Assembly (NCBI GenBank): GCA_030066455.1
Contig: JASJBQ010000272.1
Coordinates: forward strand, 1-6,454
Length of the DNA: 6,454 bases
Reading direction: 5' to 3'
DNA from: Desulfobacterales bacterium
Lineage (GTDB): Bacteria; Desulfobacterota; Desulfobacteria; Desulfobacterales; UBA5852
Under the pieces are notes generated by a model, which saw only the letters and a program-made list of their open reading frames with translations, had not been told where the DNA came from and did no database searches. The translations under genes were made by a program, and so were the position numbers. This document shows, in pieces, positions 1 through 6,454 of the stretch (within the stretch, counting starts at the first letter, position 1; the number at the start of each line of letters is the position of its first letter).

Positions 1-1
1 C

Positions 2-1288
2 CCCCCTCAGGATCTGGAGCGGTTTATCCGTTTAGCCGCAGCGGCGGCCGACACCGACACGCTGGTTGGCATGTTGGCCGGTCAAAAAAAAAGGATCGAT
101 CTCTGCCGGTGTCTGGTCCGGGAGTTGTCGGATTGCCCTCGGACTGACCAGCGCTTCAGAAGCGCATGCCGGAAAGCCGGCTTAACGCCCAAACAACTCC
201 TGGAAAAGCTGAAACCGGTGATCGCCGCCATGCCGGCGGAGCCGCCCCCCAATCATTATGAACGGCTCTTCATTGCCTGCGACGCCGCCCCGGATGAAAT
301 TCGAACCGCGTTTCGCCGGCAAGCGCAAGCCCTGCACCCCGATCACAACCCGGAAGGCGGAAAGAGCAGCCAGGCCTTTATTGATCTCACCGCGGCCTAC
401 CGGACGCTTATCGATCCCCGGCGGCGTGCGCACTATGATCGCATGCTGGACGCCCGATCGGAACTGCCCGTGGGACAGACGAAACCCTTCGGGCCGTCAC
501 GGCATCCCCCGAAGCGGCCCCGTTTTCCGGTCGGCCTGATTATTCTTTTACCCCTGCTGATCATGGTTGCGTTTACGCTGGATTTCATTCACAGACACGG
601 GTGGTTGTCACGGCCCCTGGTTGTTTCGCAGCTGCCGCCGCCATCTGAACGCGCCCTAAAAACCGCCGTTTTTACAATGGAACCCGCCAAAAGCGATCGA
701 TTGCCTCAAACGCCATTGGCGGATGATCGCTCTGACTCCCGGGGTGGGCCCCCTTCCCAGGCCGCCGCCAACCCGGTGGAAAGCCCGGCGCACCCCGACG
801 CCGGTCACCCCCTATCGCGGCGCGAGCAATCGGAGCGGGCTGCGAATGCACCGCGACCCAAGCCTCAGGCGGTAACGGATCCGCCGTTGTCCTCGGTTAC
901 ATCATCACGGGCGTCTCTGGACGATGCACGACCGCGACTTATGAATTTCCTCAATCGTTATTGCCGCGCCTACGAAAGCCTGGACCACCGCCGGTTGGCC
1001 GTACTTTTTCATGCCGAGGCTAAAGAAAACGGTCAGCCCTTCAAAACGGTCCTCCCCCTTTACCGATTGAACCTGAAGCGGCTCGATGCGCTCGCTTATC
1101 GCATTGAACTCGATCACTACGAACAGCAGCGCACACCGCGTGGGTATGTTATCAAGGGGCGCTTTTTTGCGCGGGCCCATATTTCCAACAGGGGCATTCG
1201 TGAAAGTCGCGGCACCATCGACATGACCTTGGTACCCCGGGGCAGCTCCTTTCTGGTTAAACGGCTGGATTATGCCGTCATCAATTAG
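2..1288 (+). CDS. Membrane-anchored J-domain (DnaJ-like) protein with C-terminal NTF2-like domain, 5' end probably outside window
   Basis: Probable Hsp70 co-chaperone tethered to the inner membrane. Counting from the ATG at 71 (405 aa): residues 1-57 are helical and unassigned; a J domain spans about 61-126 with the key HPD tripeptide at 89-91, so DnaK stimulation should be possible; a hydrophobic membrane segment lies at about 152-173 after a basic stretch (N-terminus inside); a Pro/Ser/Ala-rich linker covers about 180-285; a 117-residue C-terminal domain covers 289-405. That last domain has the pattern of NTF2/SnoaL-like folds (YCRAYE, then a D and ALF/VLF) and matches the end of the next gene. 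The start is uncertain: the frame is open to base 2 with coding-like sequence, there is no in-frame ATG/GTG/TTG before 71, and no Shine-Dalgarno precedes the ATG at 71. The true start is therefore probably upstream of the window. It is likely co-transcribed with the ATPase gene 23 bases downstream. The J domain is certain; the cellular role is unknown. Confidence 0.85.
   Translation, partial: PPQDLERFIRLAAAAADTDTLVGMLAGQKKRIDLCRCLVRELSDCPRTDQRFRSACRKAGLTPKQLLEKLKPVIAAMPAEPPPNHYERLFIACDAAPDEIRTAFRRQAQALHPDHNPEGGKSSQAFIDLTAAYRTLIDPRRRAHYDRMLDARSELPVGQTKPFGPSRHPPKRPRFPVGLIILLPLLIMVAFTLDFIHRHGWLSRPLVVSQLPPPSERALKTAVFTMEPAKSDRLPQTPLADDRSDSRGGPPSQAAANPVESPAHPDAGHPLSRREQSERAANAPRPKPQAVTDPPLSSVTSSRASLDDARPRLMNFLNRYCRAYESLDHRRLAVLFHAEAKENGQPFKTVLPLYRLNLKRLDALAYRIELDHYEQQRTPRGYVIKGRFFARAHISNRGIRESRGTIDMTLVPRGSSFLVKRLDYAVIN
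935..1285 (+). other. Copy 1 of the shared 117-residue C-terminal domain (in the J-domain protein)
   Basis: Encodes residues 289-405 counted from the ATG at 71. It aligns without a gap to the end of the ATPase gene, with 43 of 117 identical residues by manual count. The best conserved blocks are RL..FL..YCRAY at the start, P.YR.N near the middle, VKG/IKG.F, and MTLV followed by VK.LDY at the end. The fold is inferred to be NTF2/SnoaL-like, similar in plan to C-terminal domains of some periplasmic L,D-transpeptidase-related proteins. It is predicted to lie outside the cytoplasm. Confidence 0.8.
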
Positions 1289-1311
1289 CCGCTTATTGGC
1301 AAAGGCCTGAT

Positions 1312-3666
1312 ATGTATCGCGCGTTTTACGGACTAGACCAAAAACCTTTTCAGATCAGTGCCGATCCGGAATTTCTTTGGCTGGGCCCCAAGCACAAGGA
1401 AGGCCTGGCGATCCTAATTTATGGTGTCAGTGACAACAAGGGTTTTCTGGTCATGTCAGGGGGCGTGGGAACCGGAAAAACGACCCTTATCCATGCCCTT
1501 CTCAAACAGCTGGATGATAGCGTCGTCGTCGCTTCGGTTCCCGACCCGGGCCTGGAATTGCTCGAGTTCTATCAGTTCATTGCGTCTTCTTTCGGCATGA
1601 AGGGCAACTACCAGAGCAAGGTCGACTTCCTGTTCGATTTCGAAGATTTCTTGAAAAAAATGCACGCCCAGGGACGCATCGTCCTTTTGATTATTGATGA
1701 GGCCCAACGCTTGAGTTCGAAGATGCTGGAAGAAATTCGCTTGCTTTCGAATATCGAGATCCCGGAACAAAAACTGCTCAATATTTTTTTCGTGGGGCAG
1801 GAGGAATTCTACAACCTGCTTGCCGATCCCAGCAATCGGGCCCTTAAGCAACGCATTACCATCAATTTTCATTTAAAGACGCTGAGCTTCGAAGAAAGCT
1901 GCATGCTGATCGATTATCGCCTCAAAGTAGCAGGTGCCAGCCGTCCCATTTTTGAAAAGGATGCGCTTGAGCGTATCCATTTCCATTCGCAAGGCCACCC
2001 GCGGCGAATCAACATCATCTGTGATCATGCGCTGCTGAGCGGTTTCGTCGACAACCGTACGACCATCGGCGCCGACATCATCGAAGAATGTTCTGCTGAA
2101 ATGATGCTGCCGGGTGAAAGGCGTTCACTAGGTGGGTATTCAGCGTCAGACGTTCCCGACCCATCCACGGCTGTGGAAACGTCTCCCATCGCGGCGAATC
2201 CGACGGCTCTCGCCGTTTTGGGGGAAGCCATTTTGAATGCGCCGCCACCGCCCCGTCCCAAATTCTACCGCGAGCGCATCTTTACCGTCGTGACGGCTCT
2301 GTTAGTGACACTGCTGGCTGTCGTGACGTATTTCGGATCGGAACGCCTGATGGCGCCCTTTTCTTCACTTAAGGAAATAATCGCCGTTGCGCCCCAGGAC
2401 GAGGACCCGCCGGCCGTGACGGCCGGCACGACGTCCTACGAAAAGCCCTCCGATGATGCGGTCGATGGTCATGCGCAGGCCCTATCGGCTCCCGGTGAAG
2501 AAGCCCCCCCCATGGCAAGCGACCTGGCGGAAGCGAAACCTCCGGCGATTCGGTCGGAGACCCCTTCTGTTCCTCTGGCGGAGGCCGTCTCGACAGAGAT
2601 CAGCAGGGATGCATCCGACGTTGCGTCGGCAATACCGTCAACCACGGCGCCGGTTGAGACGGACGACGCCCCCGAGGCTGCAGATGGCATCGAGAGCGGT
2701 CCTGCCCCTGACGAAATCGTAGCCGTCACTGAGAATACTGTGCCGGAAGATCGATCCCCTTCCGGAATCGCCACGCCTGCCGAGATGACTGACGTTGAGA
2801 TCGATGGGTTCGAGGCCGCAACTGAAAACCAAGCGGTGATCGCTTCCGATCTGGAAGCTCCTCCGGCGGCGTCACCGTCACTGGCGGAAAGCAACGCGCG
2901 CGACAGTACCCTTCTCCCCCCGGAGGAACAGGAAACGCTGCCGGAAGAATCGCCCCCTTCCGGGTCGCCTGGTGGGAATCAGGTGGCAAGCGACGAGCCG
3001 GCGCCAGCGATTTCGCCGCCACCCGCGCGGCCCGCCCCCCAGGAAGCCCCCTCGACCGAACCGCCGCTTGGTTCCGAAACGACGGATAGCAGCAGCTTGG
3101 CTTCCGAATCGATTGCGGCGGCCCCGGAAGCGCCATCGGCCCCGGAAGCAACCGATCGGCAACGTTCCGATCCCGAACCATCGCCACGCGAATCATTGCC
3201 TCGGGAAACCGATGTGGACATTGGCACGGATCAACAGGCACCGGCATACGCAGCGGTCACCACCGAAGCCCCGCAGCCGGTCGAAGAAATACCAGTCGCC
3301 ACGACGGCGGAACGCCTGGAGCTTTTTCTGCAGACCTACTGCCGGGCCTATTCCACCAAAGACCTGGACCGGTTCATCGCCCTTTTTACGTCCGATGCGG
3401 TCGAGCGCGACCGCGCCTTTACCGATCTGATTCCGGTCTACCGCTCCAATTTTGAAAAGCTGGATGAAATCAATTATGAAATCGATTTGCAATCTTACAA
3501 AGAAAACACCGATGGCAGCGAAATCCTGGTGAAGGGGGGATTTCGACTCCGCTATCGCATGGGGAGTAAAGGCTGGAAATCCTCGAGCGGACGGATTCAG
3601 ATGACCCTCGTTGCCTTGGATGACGAATATCGCGTCAAAACCCTCGATTATCAGAAGAATCCATGA
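1312..3666 (+). CDS. ExeA/GspA-type AAA+ ATPase, single-pass membrane protein with long linker and C-terminal NTF2-like domain
   Basis: A 784-residue protein. The N-terminus (FYGLDQKPF at 5-13) is typical of the ExeA/GspA family, whose founding member helps assemble the type II secretion secretin through the peptidoglycan. The ATPase has Walker A GGVGTGKTT at 50-58, Walker B LLIIDEAQ at 125-132, a conserved LKQRI at 178-182 and a sensor-2-like GHPRRIN at 228-234. It appears catalytically intact. A membrane segment lies at about 324-341, placing the ATPase in the cytoplasm. About 320 residues of Ala/Pro/Glu/Ser-rich, low-complexity linker follow (about 345-663). Residues 668-784 form the same domain that ends the upstream J-domain protein. 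Classical ExeA carries a peptidoglycan-binding domain outside the membrane; I see none here. The start is ATG at 1312 with AAAGG at 1301-1305, six bases upstream. No other secretion genes are visible, so a link to secretion or envelope assembly is inference. Related ATPases also occur in polysaccharide-export and exosortase loci. Confidence 0.9.
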   Translation: MYRAFYGLDQKPFQISADPEFLWLGPKHKEGLAILIYGVSDNKGFLVMSGGVGTGKTTLIHALLKQLDDSVVVASVPDPGLELLEFYQFIASSFGMKGNYQSKVDFLFDFEDFLKKMHAQGRIVLLIIDEAQRLSSKMLEEIRLLSNIEIPEQKLLNIFFVGQEEFYNLLADPSNRALKQRITINFHLKTLSFEESCMLIDYRLKVAGASRPIFEKDALERIHFHSQGHPRRINIICDHALLSGFVDNRTTIGADIIEECSAEMMLPGERRSLGGYSASDVPDPSTAVETSPIAANPTALAVLGEAILNAPPPPRPKFYRERIFTVVTALLVTLLAVVTYFGSERLMAPFSSLKEIIAVAPQDEDPPAVTAGTTSYEKPSDDAVDGHAQALSAPGEEAPPMASDLAEAKPPAIRSETPSVPLAEAVSTEISRDASDVASAIPSTTAPVETDDAPEAADGIESGPAPDEIVAVTENTVPEDRSPSGIATPAEMTDVEIDGFEAATENQAVIASDLEAPPAASPSLAESNARDSTLLPPEEQETLPEESPPSGSPGGNQVASDEPAPAISPPPARPAPQEAPSTEPPLGSETTDSSSLASESIAAAPEAPSAPEATDRQRSDPEPSPRESLPRETDVDIGTDQQAPAYAAVTTEAPQPVEEIPVATTAERLELFLQTYCRAYSTKDLDRFIALFTSDAVERDRAFTDLIPVYRSNFEKLDEINYEIDLQSYKENTDGSEILVKGGFRLRYRMGSKGWKSSSGRIQMTLVALDDEYRVKTLDYQKNP
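3313..3663 (+). other. Copy 2 of the shared 117-residue C-terminal domain (in the AAA+ ATPase)
   Basis: Encodes residues 668-784 of the ATPase. It has the same length as copy 1 and aligns end to end with no gap. The two proteins share no other extended similarity: their heads (J domain versus AAA+) and their linkers differ. This points to domain duplication or recruitment of one domain by two heads, rather than duplication of a whole gene. Confidence 0.8.
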
Positions 3667-3752
3667 CCGCGGCCGCCTGAATACCGTAGCGTCTCCGGGG
3701 TTGGGTGTACCATCGTCCCCAATCCAAAAACGGATAGGGCGCTTGAACCTCA

Positions 3753-3811
3753 AAAAAAGCGTGGGAAGACTGGAATTGACCCTGCAATACCAGCATTCCA
3801 AACGCTTTTTT
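3753..3811. terminator. Candidate bidirectional terminator
   Basis: A ten-base stem pairs AAAAAAGCGT (3753-3762) with ACGCTTTTTT (3802-3811). An inner six-base stem pairs TGGAAT (3771-3776) with ATTCCA (3795-3800). On the plus strand the stem runs into TTTTTTATTTT, and on the minus strand it ends in seven T residues, so it could stop transcription from either side. It lies 87 bases after the ATPase stop and downstream of the minus-strand small ORF. The A/T-rich outer stem and large bulge make it less canonical than the tRNA-Pro terminator. Confidence 0.5.
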
Positions 3812-3905
3812 ATTTTCAGGACCCGGCACTCCCTAATTTTCAAATGCCTCGAACAAGAGGGTCGGCACAGGCTTTGCGCCGGTTCGTGGAGACACCCATG
3901 AGGCT

Positions 3906-4028
3906 CTAATCCGAAAGCTTGTCACCGAAGTTAGCAATCGCATCGATGTATCCATCGATGTTGTGGTCTTTGATGCCCTCGATGCCCTTGTCCCCGATAT
4001 CACCGATGACGCCCTTGACGGTGTCCAT
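3906..4028 (-). CDS. Possible small protein of 40 aa, unrecognised; or the 3' part of a frameshifted small gene
   Basis: The reading frame runs from ATG (4026-4028) to TAG (3906-3908). It encodes a Gly/Ile/Asp/Lys-rich peptide beginning MDTVKGVIGDIGDKG and ending ANFGDKLSD. Third codon positions are overwhelmingly G or C, as in the flanking real genes, which suggests coding. It lies between the tRNA-Pro terminator and a candidate bidirectional terminator. The ATG has only a weak ribosome site. A better start signal lies just upstream in another frame: AAGGA (minus strand, 4068-4072), seven bases, then TTG (4058-4060), opening with MSDDVVGGTGL. Joining it to the 40-codon frame would need a -1 shift near 4028-4031. 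It may therefore be an intact small gene, a gene broken by one indel, or a sequencing error. No function can be assigned, and no promoter was identified. Confidence 0.4.
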   Translation of the reverse strand: MDTVKGVIGDIGDKGIEGIKDHNIDGYIDAIANFGDKLSD

Positions 4029-4100
4029 AAACCGGTACCACCAACCACGTCATCGCTCAACTGGCCGTCCTTCGTGGAGATTGGCGGTATTGAAAGAAAG

Positions 4101-4129
4101 AAGGGCGCCCGTTTGGACCGGGCGCCCTT
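4101..4129 (-). terminator. Rho-independent terminator of the tRNA-Pro gene
   Basis: A perfect 11-base GC-rich stem pairs AAGGGCGCCCG (4101-4111) with CGGGCGCCCTT (4119-4129) around a seven-base loop. On the minus strand the stem is followed by a T-rich tail (CTTTCTTTC). It starts 15 bases after the encoded CCA of tRNA-Pro, the right place to end that transcript. The plus-strand tail is poorer in T, so minus is the likelier direction. Confidence 0.8.
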
Positions 4130-4143
4130 TGCTTGTGTTTGCT

Positions 4144-4220
4144 TGGTCGGGAAGACTGGATTTGAACCAGCGACCCCAGCGTCCCGAACGCTGTGCTCTA
4201 CCAGACTGAGCCACTTCCCG
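4144..4220 (-). tRNA. tRNA-Pro (anticodon CGG)
   Basis: A full 77-base cloverleaf. The acceptor stem pairs CGGGAAG with CTTCCCG, the D stem GCTC with GAGC, the anticodon stem CAGCG with CGCTG, and the T stem GCTGG with CCAGT (one G-U pair). The loop TTCGGGA places anticodon CGG at 4184-4186 (minus strand), reading codon CCG. Discriminator A is followed by a genomically encoded CCA. It closely resembles known bacterial tRNA-Pro(CGG). It has its own promoter and terminator, but lies 79 bases downstream of purA on the same strand with no clear purA terminator between them, so read-through from purA is possible. Confidence 0.96.
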
Positions 4221-4232
4221 ACGAGAATTTGG

Positions 4233-4261
4233 TTTTTATGTCAGGCAAGATTGATTGTCAA
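4233..4261 (-). promoter_or_regulatory. Sigma-70-type promoter of tRNA-Pro
   Basis: On the minus strand a perfect -35 TTGACA (4256-4261) is separated by 17 bases from a -10 TAAAAA (4233-4238, 4 of 6 consensus). Transcription would begin only a few bases before the mature tRNA 5' end at 4220. The element lies in the short gap after the purA stop. Confidence 0.65.
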
Positions 4262-4299
4262 TGACTTAATGTAGGATTTCAACCATTTCCGTCCCCCGA

Positions 4300-5637
<1,338 letters not shown>

Positions 5638-5655
5638 TCAGCAAGCCCCGGTTTT

Positions 5656-6114
5656 TTAACGGCGCTGTCGAAAAAAATCCCGGATCAGATTTCGGCACTC
5701 ATCCGGGAGGATACCGCCAATAATTTCAGGGTGGTGGTTGAAACGCTGATCTTCGGCAAAGCTGTACAGCGACCCGGCGCCCCCCCATTTGGGATCTCGA
5801 GCGCCGTAAACCACGCGGGCCACGCGGGCGTGAATAATCGCCCCCATGCACATGACGCAGGGTTCGACGCTAACATAGAGGGTGGTGTTTAACAACCGGT
5901 AATTTCTCACCAGGCCCGCCGCCCGCCTTAGGGCCAAGATCTCCGCATGCGCGGTGGGATCGCTGCTGGAGATGGTACGGTTGTGGGTGCGCGCCAGCAC
6001 GGCTTCGTTTGCATCCAGAAGAACAGCGCCGACAGGTACCTCTTGGAGGTCCCGGGCTTTTCGAGCCTCTTCTAAGGCCATTTGCATGTAAAGAGCGTGT
6101 CGGGCGTTGTCCAT
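5656..6114 (-). CDS. tadA: tRNA(adenine-34) deaminase
   Basis: Zinc-dependent deaminase that converts the wobble adenosine of tRNA-Arg(ACG) to inosine, allowing one tRNA to read CGU, CGC and CGA. From the chosen ATG (6112-6114) it has 152 residues, a usual length. Motifs: EVPVGAVL at 25-32; HAE at 56-58, with His56 a zinc ligand and Glu58 the proton shuttle; PCVMC at 85-89, with Cys86 and Cys89 as zinc ligands; then the TadA-typical GARDPKWGGAGS and a C-terminal ILPDEC...DFFRQRR. The frame stays open upstream to a TTG at 6249, but the extra 45 residues do not look like TadA; starting with MDNARHALYMQMAL fits the family helix. The ribosome site is weak (AGGA about 12 bases upstream). Cytidine or guanine deaminases share the zinc motif, but the C-terminus and the neighbouring tRNA-Arg(ACG) favour TadA. 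Confidence 0.94.
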   Translation of the reverse strand: MDNARHALYMQMALEEARKARDLQEVPVGAVLLDANEAVLARTHNRTISSSDPTAHAEILALRRAAGLVRNYRLLNTTLYVSVEPCVMCMGAIIHARVARVVYGARDPKWGGAGSLYSFAEDQRFNHHPEIIGGILPDECRNLIRDFFRQRR

Positions 6115-6157
6115 CGTGTCACGGGTCCTGTCCAGTCCTGCACAACCTGATCCCGCA

Positions 6158-6186
6158 CCTATAGATAAAATCGCTCTGCGGCGCAA
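6158..6186 (-). promoter_or_regulatory. Weak candidate promoter of tadA-purA
   Basis: On the minus strand TTGCGC (6181-6186) and TATAGG (6158-6163) are separated by 17 bases. Matches to consensus are only 3 of 6 and 4 of 6. A start near 6151 would give a leader of roughly 37 bases before the tadA ATG. The position is sensible but the match is modest. Confidence 0.3.
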
Positions 6187-6316
6187 GCGAAGCACAAGTT
6201 GATGATACGCATCGGGCAAGCAGCGGCCGGCTTTCCCGAGGGGCGCCAATCAGTTGCGTTGCATCGGCAGCCGTCAGTCTGTGTTTATCATCGGCACCAT
6301 CGGAACCAGAATTTCA

Positions 6317-6345
6317 TTGACATCGATTGGTGATTGGCTTATATG
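6317..6345 (+). promoter_or_regulatory. Sigma-70-type promoter of tRNA-Arg
   Basis: A perfect -35 TTGACA (6317-6322) is followed after 17 bases by TATATG (6340-6345, 4 of 6 consensus). The expected start near 6352 leaves about 20 bases of 5' leader before the mature tRNA, to be removed by RNase P. The rest of the 257-base gap between tadA and this tRNA (6115-6371) shows no further gene or structure I can support. Confidence 0.65.
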
Positions 6346-6371
6346 CTTCAAGTTCTTTACCAGGCAAATCC

Positions 6372-6448
<77 letters not shown>

Positions 6449-6454
6449 ATTATA

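Noticed and set aside
2469..3247. Several antisense and shifted ORFs in the linker region of the ATPase gene
   Set aside because: They are compositional shadows of a repetitive Ala/Pro/Glu-rich coding stretch, with low-complexity translations.
3193..3843. Minus-strand 216-codon ORF across the end of the ATPase gene
   Set aside because: Mostly antisense to the conserved C-terminal domain; no recognisable motifs and no ribosome site noted.
3941..3960. Two copies of the palindrome CATCGATG four bases apart, as a possible operator
   Set aside because: They fall inside the small ORF, where they encode repeated Ile-Asp codons, and there is no promoter next to them; coincidence is simpler.
4144..4220. 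tRNA-Pro as an integration (att) site
   Set aside because: No integrase and no repeat of the tRNA 3' end is visible in the window.
3919..4274. Two plus-strand ORFs running through the tRNA-Pro gene
   Set aside because: Their most protein-like part is the translated complement of the tRNA (the familiar GFEPATPASRT-type artefact).
6115..6249. 45-residue N-terminal extension of TadA starting at TTG 6249
   Set aside because: The sequence does not resemble TadA, begins at a rare start codon, and overlaps the likely promoter region; the ATG at 6114 gives the normal family length.

Overview
The window is compact, moderately GC-rich bacterial DNA carrying four substantial genes, two tRNA genes and one possible small-protein gene. 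The PurA and TadA sequences, and a J-domain protein beside an ExeA-type ATPase, suggest a Gram-negative proteobacterial-type genome, possibly Desulfobacterota (sulfate-reducer type). That placement is an inference from general resemblance, not from a search.

Layout, left to right. At 2-1288 (+) lies a J-domain protein with one membrane segment; its 5' end is probably outside the window. After 23 bases, at 1312-3666 (+), lies an ExeA/GspA-type AAA+ ATPase, also with one membrane segment and with a very long Pro/Ala/Glu-rich linker. Both proteins end in the same 117-residue domain, alignable end to end without gaps at about 37% identity (43/117, counted by hand). They look like a two-gene operon making two inner-membrane proteins with different cytoplasmic heads (Hsp70 co-chaperone and ATPase) and matching extracytoplasmic tails. 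This is the most interesting part of the window.

From 3667 to 4143 there is no large gene. This stretch holds a long stem flanked by A and T runs that could terminate transcription from both sides, a 40-codon minus-strand ORF with strong coding character, and a strong hairpin that terminates the tRNA-Pro gene. tRNA-Pro(CGG) follows at 4144-4220 (-), with its own promoter at 4233-4261.

From 4300 to 6114 the minus strand carries tadA then purA in transcription order, 66 bases apart and probably co-transcribed. PurA makes adenylosuccinate in AMP synthesis. TadA converts A34 of tRNA-Arg(ACG) to inosine. At 6372-6448 (+), divergent from tadA, lies tRNA-Arg(ACG), the established bacterial TadA substrate, with its own near-consensus promoter. 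The modifying enzyme and its substrate RNA are thus neighbours, separated by 257 bases.

No mobile element, CRISPR array, riboswitch or replication origin was seen.
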